A stretch of DNA of 64,000 bases, taken from positions 806,001-870,000 of the forward strand of contig NZ_JACVPN010000001.1 in the NCBI RefSeq assembly GCF_018881855.1, given 5' to 3'. Source of the stretch: Polynucleobacter sp. MWH-Berg-3C6. Lineage in GTDB: Bacteria > Pseudomonadota > Gammaproteobacteria > Burkholderiales > Burkholderiaceae. Numbering within the stretch: position 1 is the first letter of the stretch; the number at the start of each line of letters is the position of its first letter. Below are positions 22,257 through 32,056 of the stretch, piece by piece. The position numbers and the translations under genes are program-made. Below the pieces are notes generated by a model, which was not told where the DNA came from, made no database searches, and was given only the letters and a program-made list of their open reading frames with translations.

Positions 22257-22805
22257 ATGAAATTTTTATTCGATCTATTCCCCATTATCCTGTTCTTTAT
22301 CGCCTTCAAATTTGGTGATATTTACACTGCGACGATTGTTGCTATGGTTGCAACTATCGGCCAAATCCTCTGGGTCTACTATCGCCATCGCAAGATTGAT
22401 GCGATGCAGTGGATTAGCCTAGTCATGATCCTCGTATTTGGTAGTCTCACTATCTTTTTACATGACAAAACCTTCATTCAGCTAAAGCCAACTGCTCTTT
22501 ACTGGCTATTTGCAGGAGCCTTATTTATTAGCGCCCAATTTTTTAGAAAGAATTGGATACAAGTACTGATGGGTAAGCAAGTAACCTTGAAGCCGGAAAA
22601 TTCATATGCTGTTTGGCATCGACTCAATATGGCATGGTCCATCTTCTTCTTCTTTATGGGCATTCTGAATCTCTATATTGCTTTTGAATACTCCGAAGAA
22701 ACCTGGGTCAATTTCAAATTATTTGGTAGCACAGGATTGCTAGTTGTCTTTGTGATTATTCAAGGCATTTGGCTCTCACGTCATATGGAGCATCCTCCAG
22801 AATGA
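22257..22805 (+). CDS. yciB: Septation protein A / YciB (IspZ) inner-membrane protein
   Basis: A polytopic membrane protein of about 182 residues with five predicted helices, linked in E. coli and Shigella to cell division and envelope integrity. It opens MKFLFDLFPIILFFIAFKFGDIY, characteristic of YciB. The start is the ATG at 22257; an earlier in-frame TTG at 22242 gives a non-family extension. The stop overlaps the bolA start (ATGA), so the genes are translationally coupled. Confidence 0.93.
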   Translation: MKFLFDLFPIILFFIAFKFGDIYTATIVAMVATIGQILWVYYRHRKIDAMQWISLVMILVFGSLTIFLHDKTFIQLKPTALYWLFAGALFISAQFFRKNWIQVLMGKQVTLKPENSYAVWHRLNMAWSIFFFFMGILNLYIAFEYSEETWVNFKLFGSTGLLVVFVIIQGIWLSRHMEHPPE

Positions 22806-23086
22806 GTATCAACCAAGTACGGATTGCCCTTTTTGAGCAAGATCTCAAGAAAGCATTTGCCATAGAGCACCTGCACATTGAAGACGAGAGTCATTTGCAT
22901 GCTGGACATGCGGGTGCAGCCAGCGGTGGTGGGCACTTTAAACTCACTATTGTTGCCCCGGAATTTAAAGGCCTGAACTTGGTGGCACGACACCGTGCCG
23001 TCTATGCTGCCCTCAATCGCCATATCCCAACAGAAATTCATGCCTTGACTATTAATGCAATGGCGCCTGGAGAGGCCACAACTTAA
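22802..23086 (+). CDS. BolA family protein
   Basis: A 94-residue BolA/YrbA-like protein, a small alpha-beta fold that binds monothiol glutaredoxins and [2Fe-2S] clusters. The conserved core HFKLTIVAPEFKGLNLVARHRAVY contains the family motif, and HAGHAG supplies histidines that could bind metal. The start at 22802 overlaps the yciB stop by four bases. The same yciB-bolA-ppiC order is common in betaproteobacteria. Confidence 0.9.
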   Translation: MSINQVRIALFEQDLKKAFAIEHLHIEDESHLHAGHAGAASGGGHFKLTIVAPEFKGLNLVARHRAVYAALNRHIPTEIHALTINAMAPGEATT

Positions 23087-23149
23087 GGCTGCATTAAACT
23101 TAGCAGCATCAATCTATCTACCCTAACTAATTATTTATTGACCACCACT

Positions 23150-23941
23150 ATGCTGAAATCACACCAGTTTCTTTCAATGAGTCTTTTAATTAGTCTCTTG
23201 TCTACCGCTGCCTTTGCCCAGAACGCTGTCATTTTGAATGGAAAGTCCATTCCTAAATCCCAATTAGATAAATTGGTGCAGAAATCAGGTCAGCCAGATA
23301 ATCCACAGGTGCGTGATCAAGCCCGTGAAATGCTAGTTACCCGTGAATTGATTTTGCAGGAAGCTGATAAGCGCGGCGTCATTCAAAAAGAATCTGTGCG
23401 AGACCAGTTAGAGCAAGCACGTGTTGGAGTATTGGTTGCAGCGGTATTTGAGGACTATGCTGAAAAAGAAGGTGTTGCAGAAGCAGATCTGAAGGCGGCC
23501 TATGAAACCGTTAAGTCCCAGTACACCGGGAGGGAATACCACGTAGAGCATATTTTGGTCGAAAAAGAATCAGATGCAAAAGCAATCATTGCTCAGATTA
23601 AGGCTGGCGGTAACTTTGAAGACATTGCCAAAGCAAAATCAAAAGATCCTGGCTCTGCTAAGGACGGCGGAGATCTGGGCTGGGTTTCTGATAAAGCCTT
23701 GGTTCCTGAATTCTCAAAAGCCATGGTTCAACTAAAAAATGGCCAAATTACTGATAAGCCAGTGAAGTCTCAATTTGGATATCACATTATCAAAATGGTG
23801 GATTCGCGTGATGTGAAGGCGCCGAGCCTAGACGAGATTAAGGATCAGTTGAAGCAAATGATCATGGCTGATCAAAATTGGCAAAAAGCCAAGTTCTCAG
23901 AGATGATGCAAAAATTGCGCGCCAAGGCCAAGATTCAGTAA
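23150..23941 (+). CDS. Periplasmic PpiC-type peptidyl-prolyl isomerase
   Basis: A folding helper of the SurA/PrsA type. The 263 residues have a signal peptide ending AAFAQ (about 24), a helical N-terminal segment, and a parvulin domain from about 125 to 225 with YHVEHILVEKESDAKAI, DGGDLGWVSDKALVPEF and SQFGYHIIKM. The start is ATG at 23150; TTG at 23138 is in frame but less likely. Downstream converges on an MFS gene. Confidence 0.9.
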   Translation: MLKSHQFLSMSLLISLLSTAAFAQNAVILNGKSIPKSQLDKLVQKSGQPDNPQVRDQAREMLVTRELILQEADKRGVIQKESVRDQLEQARVGVLVAAVFEDYAEKEGVAEADLKAAYETVKSQYTGREYHVEHILVEKESDAKAIIAQIKAGGNFEDIAKAKSKDPGSAKDGGDLGWVSDKALVPEFSKAMVQLKNGQITDKPVKSQFGYHIIKMVDSRDVKAPSLDEIKDQLKQMIMADQNWQKAKFSEMMQKLRAKAKIQ

Positions 23942-23965
23942 ACCGCTTTTTACCTTTAGGTTTTC

Positions 23966-25123
23966 TTAAGGGTTTGAGTAGCGGCGTGGTCTCAGTTTCT
24001 GAATGGCCATGCCCGCTAAACCACAAGCGAATGCCGACATTACAAAGACATCACGCGGCTGCGAGAGCTCCCAGATCCAACCAGCACATAGCCCGCCTAA
24101 TGTGCCCCCCAATCCATAGGAAACCGTGGCCATCAACGCCTGTCCTCTTGCTTGAAGTGGGCCCGTAAACCAGCGTTGCAATAGTTTGGTCGCCGCACTA
24201 TGGTGGGCCGCAAAAGTTCCAGCATGAAGTATTTGCGCAAAAATTAGCACTGAAGTGATGGGTAAAAATGCAATTAAGATAAAGCGCACTACTCCAACTA
24301 CAAAAGCGCCTTGAAGGACGATTTCTGCATCTAAGCGACTGAGTACTTTGCTTTGGAAATAAAAGAAGATCACTTCAGCAAATACCCCTAGGGCCCAGAA
24401 AAGACCAATTTGAAACTTGTCATAACCAAGGTTAGCAAGATAGAGGGAATAAAACACATACAGCGCCGCATGTGCAAACACCATAAAGAAGCCAGAGAGC
24501 AAAAACCAACGCACATCTGGATTAAAAAGAACGACTAGCAGTTCGCCTTTCACCATTTTCCGGCGCTCCATCTTAGGCTCATGCAATAAGAAGGTAACCG
24601 CTGCAAGGGCTATCAAAACTACTGTACCCACAAATGGGTAAAGCTCAATGGTGTTACGCTGAAAGAGTTCACCTGCAGCAAGCACCATGAAAATGAAGCC
24701 TAAGGAGCCCCATAAGCGCAAACGTCCATAACGTTTATCGAAAGAGTTGTCTTTAAATAAAGCATGAACCGTTGCCGACTCACCCAAAGGCATCAAGCTA
24801 CTCAAAATGGTATGCAGGACAAACATCCAAATAAAAAAGCTGATGTAGCCCTGTAGAAAGTAAATAGATAGAAAAACAAGCGCTGCTAAACATGCGCAAA
24901 CTCGAATGATGCCAATGCGGTTTGATAAGAAATCAGAAAGCCAGCCCCAGGAAAAGGGCCCAACAATACGGGTGATTTGCAACATCGACATTAAGATTGC
25001 AATTTCGATGACGCTAAAGCCGCGATCTAAAAAAAACAAGCTTGCGTAAGGTGAAACTAGACCGACATAAGCAAAATATAAAAAGAAAAAGGACCCGAAG
25101 GCCCAGCGAAGCGAGGGTGTCAT
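23966..25123 (-). CDS. MFS transporter (HcaT/MFS_1-like)
   Basis: A 385-residue permease with about 12 hydrophobic helices. LSDFLSNRIGIIRV between helices 2 and 3 and the short loop FDKRYGRLRLWGSLGF between helices 4 and 5 resemble the 3-phenylpropionate/nucleoside-like MFS group. Substrate is unknown. It lies 13 bases after aroC on the same strand, which may be simple packing. Confidence 0.85.
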   Translation of the reverse strand: MTPSLRWAFGSFFFLYFAYVGLVSPYASLFFLDRGFSVIEIAILMSMLQITRIVGPFSWGWLSDFLSNRIGIIRVCACLAALVFLSIYFLQGYISFFIWMFVLHTILSSLMPLGESATVHALFKDNSFDKRYGRLRLWGSLGFIFMVLAAGELFQRNTIELYPFVGTVVLIALAAVTFLLHEPKMERRKMVKGELLVVLFNPDVRWFLLSGFFMVFAHAALYVFYSLYLANLGYDKFQIGLFWALGVFAEVIFFYFQSKVLSRLDAEIVLQGAFVVGVVRFILIAFLPITSVLIFAQILHAGTFAAHHSAATKLLQRWFTGPLQARGQALMATVSYGLGGTLGGLCAGWIWELSQPRDVFVMSAFACGLAGMAIQKLRPRRYSNP

Positions 25124-25136
25124 CTCTCTATATCAA

Positions 25137-26252
25137 TCAATCGGTTTTGGAGCCTGGCCGTGCTGCCGGAATCGCTTTAGCACTTACTTTGACATCTGCG
25201 CACTGAGCGCGGTGGCGTAAAGCATGATCCATAAGCACTAAAGCCAACATTGCTTCAGCAATCGGTGTAGCCCGAATGCCCACACAAGGATCATGACGAC
25301 CCTTGGTTTGAACGGTAATGGGTTTACCATCCAAATCAATGGATTGCTTTGGGCTCATGATGCTAGAGGTAGGCTTAATAGCAATGGATACTCGTAAGTC
25401 CTGACCGCTACTAATGCCACCAAGAGTTCCGCCAGCATTATTGCTAGCGAAGCCATCTGGATGCATTTCATCGCCGTGCTCACTACCGCGTTGAGCCACA
25501 GATTTAAAGCCAGAGCCAATCTCAACACCCTTAACCGCATTGATACCCATCATGGCATGCGCAATATCAGCATCCAATTTATCAAATAGAGGCTCACCTA
25601 AACCAATCGGAACATTGCGAGCGCGCACCTCAATCCGCGCGCCACAAGAGTCCCCTGCTTTGCGCAGCTCATCCATGTAAGTCTCAAGCTGAGGAATGAT
25701 GTCAGCATTTGCAGCAAAGAATGGATTCTTCTCAACCTGAGTAAGGTCTTTAAAAGGAATCTCCACTTCACCAAGCTGACTCATATAGCCATAGAACTCA
25801 GTGCCATATTGTTCATTAAGCCATTTTTTGGCAATCGCAGCTGCAGCAACCACAGGCGCAGTTAAGCGAGCAGAGGAACGGCCACCACCGCGTGGATCCC
25901 GGAAGCCATATTTATGGTGATAAGCGTAGTCAGCATGGCCTGGTCTAAAGGTTTGCAAAATATCACCGTAGTCTTGACTACGTTGATCGGTATTGCGTAT
26001 CAGCAGGCCAATTGGCGCACCTGTAGTTTTACCTTCGAAGACGCCGGACAGAATTTCAACCCGATCTTCTTCTTTGCGCTGGGTAACGTGACGGGATGTA
26101 CCAGGCTTACGGCGATCTAGGTCCAACTGAAGATCTGCTTCGGATAAAAGCATGCCCGGTGGGCAGCCATCAACCACGGCGCCAATAGCAGGACCGTGAG
26201 ATTCACCAAAAGTGGTAACAGTAAAGAGGAGGCCTAAAGTATTTCCTGACAT
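25137..26252 (-). CDS. aroC: Chorismate synthase
   Basis: Converts EPSP to chorismate with reduced FMN, the last step of the shikimate pathway. The 371-residue protein carries [20 protein letters not shown] near the N-terminus, the [14 protein letters not shown] stretch, [12 protein letters not shown] and the C-terminal [17 protein letters not shown]. Length matches the bacterial enzyme. Confidence 0.98.
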   Translation of the reverse strand: MSGNTLGLLFTVTTFGESHGPAIGAVVDGCPPGMLLSEADLQLDLDRRKPGTSRHVTQRKEEDRVEILSGVFEGKTTGAPIGLLIRNTDQRSQDYGDILQTFRPGHADYAYHHKYGFRDPRGGGRSSARLTAPVVAAAAIAKKWLNEQYGTEFYGYMSQLGEVEIPFKDLTQVEKNPFFAANADIIPQLETYMDELRKAGDSCGARIEVRARNVPIGLGEPLFDKLDADIAHAMMGINAVKGVEIGSGFKSVAQRGSEHGDEMHPDGFASNNAGGTLGGISSGQDLRVSIAIKPTSSIMSPKQSIDLDGKPITVQTKGRHDPCVGIRATPIAEAMLALVLMDHALRHRAQCADVKVSAKAIPAARPGSKTD

Positions 26253-26305
26253 ACCGACATTATGTCATTTGTCAGGAATATCAGGTTAAAACAAGTGCTT
26301 AGGGG

Positions 26306-26761
26306 CTAGTTAGCAGCCTTTTCGGTGTCCTCTGGCCAATCGCGAATGTAGGCCTTGAGCATCGAATTTTCAAAATCCTGCGCTTCAACAACGGACTTGG
26401 CAACGTCGTAAAAAGAGATCACACCCATCAACATCTTTTGGTCAATAACAGGTAAATAGCGCGCATGGTCTACTAACATCATGCGACGAACCTCATCAAT
26501 CTCCGTTTCCATATTGCAAGTGAGCGGCTTTTGATTCATTACGGCGCGCACTTGAATATTATCTAACTTGCCGTGATGTGTTGCTAATGCAGAGATCACT
26601 TCACGAAAAGTCAAGATTCCGACTAGCTTGTCATAGTCCATGACAACTAATGAGCCAACATCGTGCTCACTCATGACTAATACGGCAGTTTGCAGCGCAG
26701 TGTCAGGTGCAACCGTAAATAAGGTGCTGCCCTTAACGCGCAAGATGTCACGTACTTTCAT
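26306..26761 (-). CDS. CBS domain pair protein
   Basis: A 151-residue protein made of two CBS motifs: residues about 8-60 (TLFTVAPDTALQTAVLVMS) and about 75-125 (PLTCNMETEIDEVRRMM). CBS pairs bind adenine nucleotides and act as energy-state sensors. Stand-alone forms of this size are common; the partner is not identifiable here. Confidence 0.85.
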   Translation of the reverse strand: MKVRDILRVKGSTLFTVAPDTALQTAVLVMSEHDVGSLVVMDYDKLVGILTFREVISALATHHGKLDNIQVRAVMNQKPLTCNMETEIDEVRRMMLVDHARYLPVIDQKMLMGVISFYDVAKSVVEAQDFENSMLKAYIRDWPEDTEKAAN

Positions 26762-26847
26762 TTAATCTCCAAAAAACAATACAAACCGTATGTATAACCC
26801 CAATATATTCCCAAGGTGTCGTTCAATCAAGGGCTCAAAGCCCTCTT

Positions 26848-27696
26848 TTAGTAACGAATAACCCTAATGAGCCCGCTGCGGATATTGGGTAAATTGGCGA
26901 CTAGGATGGCGCCAGCAAGGGTTATCCACCAGGTCATATAAATCCAAAGCAGGCCCAATGGGAAGATGGCAAAGGCGCCATAGACTGTTTTATAGAAAGC
27001 AGTGTGACTCAGAAAAATAGCATAGCCGAACTTCATTAACTCAAAACTGATGGCAGCAAAGAAAGCGCCTGAAAAAGCATCCGACCAAAGAATCTTGGAA
27101 TACGGTAAAACTTTATACACCACTGCGTAGACGGCAATCGCTAAAAAAATGGGTGCAATTGCAGCAAGGAGACGGAAACCAAAGGAGATTGTTTCGATCC
27201 ACCCTTCTGAGGCGCTAAATAAAATCCCGCTTAGATATATTCCGATACCCAAAAGTACGGGGCCTAAAAAAGTTGCCGCACCATAGATCAGCACCTTTTT
27301 AAATAAAGGACGGCGTTCTTGTACTTTGAAAATTTGATTAAAGGCAGCCTCGATTACCGCCAATGTCGTGATGGTGGTAATTACCAAACCAAGCAAACCA
27401 ATCAAAGTTAAGCCGCTAGCTTGTGATGAAAACTGCTCTAGATAACTAAAGACTTGCTGATTTAAACCGCCGGGCATGTAAGTATCGAGTAGCCAGGTTC
27501 TGAAAGCATTTTTTACCTGGATAACGCTGGGCAGATAACCAATTAAGATGGTCGCAATGGTGAGCATTGGGACTAAGGACAAGGTAGTCGTAAATGCAAG
27601 GCTGGCAGCTATCTGGTTTAAATTAAGACCACGATTGCGCTCCCAGAGCTGTTTGCCCAGAGCAAGCCATAATTGGGGGTTACGAATAAGGCGCAT
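26848..27696 (-). CDS. YihY family inner-membrane protein
   Basis: A 282-residue polytopic protein with six hydrophobic helices. The N-terminus NQIAASLAFTTTLSLVPMLT and the later VYKVLPYSKILWSDAFSGAFFAA match the YihY (formerly ribonuclease BN) family. The RNase BN name was withdrawn for this family. Function is unclear. It is divergent from wrbA with 22 bases between starts. Confidence 0.88.
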   Translation of the reverse strand: MRLIRNPQLWLALGKQLWERNRGLNLNQIAASLAFTTTLSLVPMLTIATILIGYLPSVIQVKNAFRTWLLDTYMPGGLNQQVFSYLEQFSSQASGLTLIGLLGLVITTITTLAVIEAAFNQIFKVQERRPLFKKVLIYGAATFLGPVLLGIGIYLSGILFSASEGWIETISFGFRLLAAIAPIFLAIAVYAVVYKVLPYSKILWSDAFSGAFFAAISFELMKFGYAIFLSHTAFYKTVYGAFAIFPLGLLWIYMTWWITLAGAILVANLPNIRSGLIRVIRY

Positions 27697-27709
27697 CGCC
27701 GTATCATAA

Positions 27710-28321
<612 letters not shown>

Positions 28322-28326
28322 TCAAG

Positions 28327-28716
28327 ATGCTGAAGAAAATCCTGCAGAAGAATCCCTACCAACTGCTTGCAACGGCAGCCTTTGTGGACTTATTTATTCT
28401 GTGTGTATGTTGGGAGTGGTTTATCTCCCCCCTTCGCCCTGGCGGCTCCTGGCTCATTCTGAAAGGTATACCTTTACTCTTTGCCATTCCTGGCCTATGG
28501 AAAGGCAAGGTTTACACCATGCAGTGGGCATCGATGTTAATTCTGCTCTACATCACCGAAGGCTTGGTACGCATTTTAGAAACTGGCGCAAACTTTTGGA
28601 TGGCTGTTTTGGAAACCATCCTTGCAACCACCGGTTTTGTTTGTCTACTAATGTATTTAAAGCCAATTAAGCAAGAGGCTAAAAGTTTGGCTAAGAAGAA
28701 GGCTCAGGCTGAGTGA
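28327..28716 (+). CDS. DUF2069 membrane protein
   Basis: The 129 residues contain four hydrophobic helices with short loops and a Lys-rich C-terminus. SPLRPGGSWLILKGIPLLFAIPGLWKG-type sequence after helix 1 and YTMQWASMLILLYITEG fit the DUF2069 family, of unknown function. Its stop overlaps a possible GTG start of the next gene. Confidence 0.8.
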   Translation: MLKKILQKNPYQLLATAAFVDLFILCVCWEWFISPLRPGGSWLILKGIPLLFAIPGLWKGKVYTMQWASMLILLYITEGLVRILETGANFWMAVLETILATTGFVCLLMYLKPIKQEAKSLAKKKAQAE

Positions 28717-28718
28717 AT

Positions 28719-30134
28719 ATGAATGGCTTGATCGAGCAAATTAGCGAAATACTTGGCAAAGAATTCGTTCTCACCCAAGACCAAGATAAGGATCCCTACC
28801 TAACCGACTGGCGTAAGCGCTATGTTGGGAAGGCTCTAGCAGTACTCCTTCCAAAAACTACTCATGAAGTCGCTAATATTGTGAAGCTATGTGCGGCTAA
28901 TCATGTTTCCATTGTTCCGCAAGGTGGCCATACTGGGTTTTGCGGTGGAGCTACACCCGACGATAGCGGTAAGCAAGTTATTCTGAATCTGAAACGCATG
29001 AATCAAATTCGTGAAATTGATTCCGCTAATCAAACAATGACGCTTGAAGCGGGATGTATTTTGCAGACCGTTCAAGAAAAAGCAGCAGCGCAAGATTTCT
29101 TGTTTCCTCTAAGTCTTGGTGCGGAGGGCAGTTGCATGATTGGTGGCAACCTCGCTACAAATGCTGGTGGCACAAATGTACTGCGCTATGGTAATACCCG
29201 TGATCTTTGTCTGGGTCTTGAGGTTGTTACCGCTCAGGGTGAGATCTGGAACGGCATGAAAGGTTTGCGCAAGGACAATACGGGTTACGACCTGCGTGAT
29301 TTGTTTATTGGTTCTGAAGGCACGCTCGGCATCATTACTGCTGCGGTCATGAAACTCTACCCACTGCCCACCTCTCAGTGGACTACTCTGGTAGCAACCG
29401 AAGACATTGCATCCACCATTGCACTGCTGAATTTATTTCAGAAGCGAGCGACCTCATTGCTCACTGGCTTTGAAATGATGACCCAAGAATCCTTGGCACT
29501 CAATGAGAAGCACTTTCCGCAGATGGCCAACCCCTTAAAAGGTAATCCCCCTTTCACCATCCTGATTGAACTCTCTGATCATGAAAGTGAAGAGCACGTC
29601 CGAAAACTCCTAGAAACGGTCTTAGAAGAAGCCTTCGCAGCAGGATTAATTAGTGATGCCGTCATTGCCAGCAACCTAAGTCAAGCCAATGCGTTTTGGC
29701 ATATGCGTGAGCACATTACCCTGGCGCAAGCTGAAGAAGGCGCCAATCTCAAGCATGACATCACCATTCCACTTTCTTACTTGGATAGCTTTATTCAGGA
29801 AACGGATGCTTTAATGCGCCAACAGTACCCAGGTGTACGGATCATTAATTTTGGCCACTTAGGCGACGGAAACCTCCACTACAACATCGCCCCACCCCTT
29901 GGATCTGACCCTAACACATTTAACCTTGCTTATGAAAAAGCGATCCATGAGCTGGTGTATTCCCAGGTGGAGCGTTGCCAAGGCTCTATATCGGCTGAAC
30001 ATGGGGTTGGACAGCTCAAATTGGAGGGATTAAGGGCACATAAGGGTGAGGTAGCCCATGACCTCATGAAGACTCTAAAAAGGGCCTTGGACCCAAAAAA
30101 TATCCTCAACCCCCATAAAGTGGTCTCAATTTAG
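28719..30134 (+). CDS. FAD-linked oxidoreductase (D-2-hydroxyacid dehydrogenase type)
   Basis: About 471 residues of the GlcD/D-2-hydroxyglutarate dehydrogenase family. An N-terminal FAD-binding PCMH domain has VPQGGHTGFCGGA and GGNLATNAGGTNVLRYGN; a C-terminal oxidase domain has the metal-binding HLGDGNLHYN and SAEHGVG. It likely oxidises a D-2-hydroxyacid and passes electrons to a carrier. The start may be ATG 28719 or GTG 28713, which would overlap the previous stop. No GlcEF partners are adjacent, so a single-subunit enzyme is likely. Confidence 0.87.
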   Translation: MNGLIEQISEILGKEFVLTQDQDKDPYLTDWRKRYVGKALAVLLPKTTHEVANIVKLCAANHVSIVPQGGHTGFCGGATPDDSGKQVILNLKRMNQIREIDSANQTMTLEAGCILQTVQEKAAAQDFLFPLSLGAEGSCMIGGNLATNAGGTNVLRYGNTRDLCLGLEVVTAQGEIWNGMKGLRKDNTGYDLRDLFIGSEGTLGIITAAVMKLYPLPTSQWTTLVATEDIASTIALLNLFQKRATSLLTGFEMMTQESLALNEKHFPQMANPLKGNPPFTILIELSDHESEEHVRKLLETVLEEAFAAGLISDAVIASNLSQANAFWHMREHITLAQAEEGANLKHDITIPLSYLDSFIQETDALMRQQYPGVRIINFGHLGDGNLHYNIAPPLGSDPNTFNLAYEKAIHELVYSQVERCQGSISAEHGVGQLKLEGLRAHKGEVAHDLMKTLKRALDPKNILNPHKVVSI

Positions 30135-30226
30135 GGTTTTTACACCCAAATATTTGTTAAAAATTTTGTAATTCTTGTCATCTCTATCGAATTCTGGTGC
30201 GTTGTATGGGCATACAGGAGACAAAA

Positions 30227-30412
30227 ATGTCAACAAGACTAAAACGTTGGGCCCGCGCAATTCAAGAAATCGACTTGTCCAAAAGGACGCCTGAAGTCGC
30301 TATTGGCTATTTGGATAGCAAGTATCGCGATATCGCTTGGCGCTATATCCGTATCCTAGGCTTTGAACGCACTATCAGCTTCATGGCTAGCAATAACTTT
30401 CATCCAGAGTAA
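30227..30412 (+). CDS. Small protein of unknown function (61 aa)
   Basis: Not recognised. The start ATG at 30227 follows a CAGGAG site. The product is basic and aromatic-rich, opening MSTRLKRWARAIQEIDLSKR with GYLDSKYRDIAWRYIRILGF in the middle, likely two helices. It is followed within 10 bases by a strong terminator, which supports an independent short transcript. Confidence 0.65.
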   Translation: MSTRLKRWARAIQEIDLSKRTPEVAIGYLDSKYRDIAWRYIRILGFERTISFMASNNFHPE

Positions 30413-30422
30413 GTTATCAAAT

Positions 30423-30456
30423 AAACCCTAAATAATTGATTTATTTAGGGTTTTTT
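30423..30456 (+). terminator. Rho-independent terminator (bidirectional)
   Basis: A 13-bp stem, 30423-30435 against 30441-30453, with a 5-base loop, A-run before and T-run after. It ends the small gene at 30227 and may also serve the convergent MFS gene. Confidence 0.85.
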
Positions 30457-30459
30457 ATT

Positions 30460-31653
30460 TCAGGTGCTTACTGGATTCATCTTTTTCGGTTTAAATACCC
30501 AAAATACCAGTAGCAATACAGCAAGGCCTGATGACAAGCCTGAAAATAGAAACGCTACTGTCGGGTTAATAGATTCATACAGCCAGCCGAATATAAAAGA
30601 CGCTGGCAGCAGCATCATTCCAGAGCAAAGATTGAACCATCCAAAGGCAGTCCCTGTTAACCCCTTTGGAGCTAGGTCAGCAACAAGTGCCTTCTCAACT
30701 CCCTCAGTAGCTGCTTTAAATAACCCGTATAGGGCGAATATTCCAAAAAGCCATCCAACTGTCAGGCCGGAATAACTCATTGCAGCATAAATAAATGCAT
30801 ATGCAGTCCATGCGATGGCAATAAAGTATTTACGATTAAATCGATCCGATAAGGCAGAAAGTGGCGTACCAAATACGGTAGTAATTAAAGAAATACAGGC
30901 CCATAGCAGCGGAATCTGTTCCTGAGGTACGCCAAGTTCCCTGGCCCTTAACAGCAAGAACATGTCTGAAGAATTGCTAAGTGCAAATAAACCCACTGCC
31001 AATAGATAGCGCTTAAATTCGACTGGCATTCCATCCAGGTTCCAGCTGAACTTCACAGTTGATGCATCGAAGCTTTCTCTCGCAGGCTCCTTAATACAAA
31101 GGGCTAGAGCAACAGTAATAGCGCCTGGAATGACTGCCCAGAGAAAAATTTCTTTCAGGGGAATATTAATTGCGAGTAGATAAGCAGCGAGTAATGGGCC
31201 AACAACTGCGCCAGCATTATCCATGGATCGATGAAGGCCATAAGTAATGCCGCGTTGATTGGCCGGAACGCTCTCGGCCAACAATGCATCTCTTGGGGAG
31301 CTTCTTAAGCCTTTACCAAGTCTATCGGTAAAGCGAATGAACAACACGCCAATCCAAGAGCTGGCAAATGCAATTAATGGTCTACCGATACCCGCAAGCA
31401 AATAACCAAGCACAATCCAGACCTTAGCATTTTTGGTCCGATCGACAACAACTCCAGAAATCAGCTTGAATAGACTAGAGGTAGCTTCTGCTACGCCTTC
31501 GATGATGCCAATCGCTTTTGGTCCAGCCATAAGCACGGATGCCAAGTAAAGCGGCATTAAAGGGTACAACATCTCGCTTGCCGAATCGTTCACAAAGCTA
31601 ATTAAACCGATTAACCAAACCGTTTTGGGCAAAGAAGAAAGGGTTTTAAACAT
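30460..31653 (-). CDS. MFS transporter
   Basis: The 397-residue protein has about 12 hydrophobic helices. The 2-3 loop DRTKNAKVW, the 4-5 region RLGKGLRSSPRDALLAES and DRFNRKYFIAIAW in the second half mark a drug:H+ antiporter-like MFS member. KGLRSSPRDALLAESVP is typical of a widespread subgroup with no firm substrate. The gene stands alone on the minus strand. Confidence 0.85.
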   Translation of the reverse strand: MFKTLSSLPKTVWLIGLISFVNDSASEMLYPLMPLYLASVLMAGPKAIGIIEGVAEATSSLFKLISGVVVDRTKNAKVWIVLGYLLAGIGRPLIAFASSWIGVLFIRFTDRLGKGLRSSPRDALLAESVPANQRGITYGLHRSMDNAGAVVGPLLAAYLLAINIPLKEIFLWAVIPGAITVALALCIKEPARESFDASTVKFSWNLDGMPVEFKRYLLAVGLFALSNSSDMFLLLRARELGVPQEQIPLLWACISLITTVFGTPLSALSDRFNRKYFIAIAWTAYAFIYAAMSYSGLTVGWLFGIFALYGLFKAATEGVEKALVADLAPKGLTGTAFGWFNLCSGMMLLPASFIFGWLYESINPTVAFLFSGLSSGLAVLLLVFWVFKPKKMNPVST

Positions 31654-31783
31654 GCTCTTTTAATGTAGCACTAATTTTAGCAATCAGAAAAAAGAGGTTT
31701 AATTGTCATAATTACTTGAATCGCTGCCCAATTATCCGTACGATGGGTATGAATAGCGACCCACTTCAACCTTAGGAAAAATC

Positions 31784-32053
31784 ATGAGCCAGAAAAAGTT
31801 AGTAAAACAGTTAATGAAAAAACTGGATAGGCTGGAATCTGATCGCGAAAAGTTAATTGATAAGTTAGCTAAAGCTCTTGATAAGCTCGAGTTAAAGGAG
31901 GCGACAAAAAAGCCAGCGGCTAAAAAGGTTGCCTCAAAGAAATCAGCAAGTAAAAAAGCTCCTGCTAAAAAAGCACCTAGAAAAAAAGTAGCTAGCAAGA
32001 AAACACCCGCCAAAAAAGCGGAGACTCCACCTGCCTCTAATACCGACGCTTAA
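31784..32053 (+). CDS. Histone H1-like Lys/Ala-rich protein
   Basis: The 89 residues have an N-terminal heptad-like part (QLMKKLDRLESDREKLIDKL) and a C-terminal tail of KKxxxKK repeats (AAKK, SKKAPAKKAPRKK), like bacterial histone H1 homologues such as those of Bordetella and Chlamydia. It should bind nucleic acid or another polyanion. The polyphosphate kinase gene starts 4 bases after its stop, so polyphosphate is a plausible ligand (inference). Confidence 0.8.
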   Translation: MSQKKLVKQLMKKLDRLESDREKLIDKLAKALDKLELKEATKKPAAKKVASKKSASKKAPAKKAPRKKVASKKTPAKKAETPPASNTDA

Positions 32054-32056
32054 GTA

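Noticed and set aside
31703..31709. TTGTCAT before the H1-like gene as a PHO box
   Set aside because: Only one unit is present; the neighbours at 11-bp spacing do not match.
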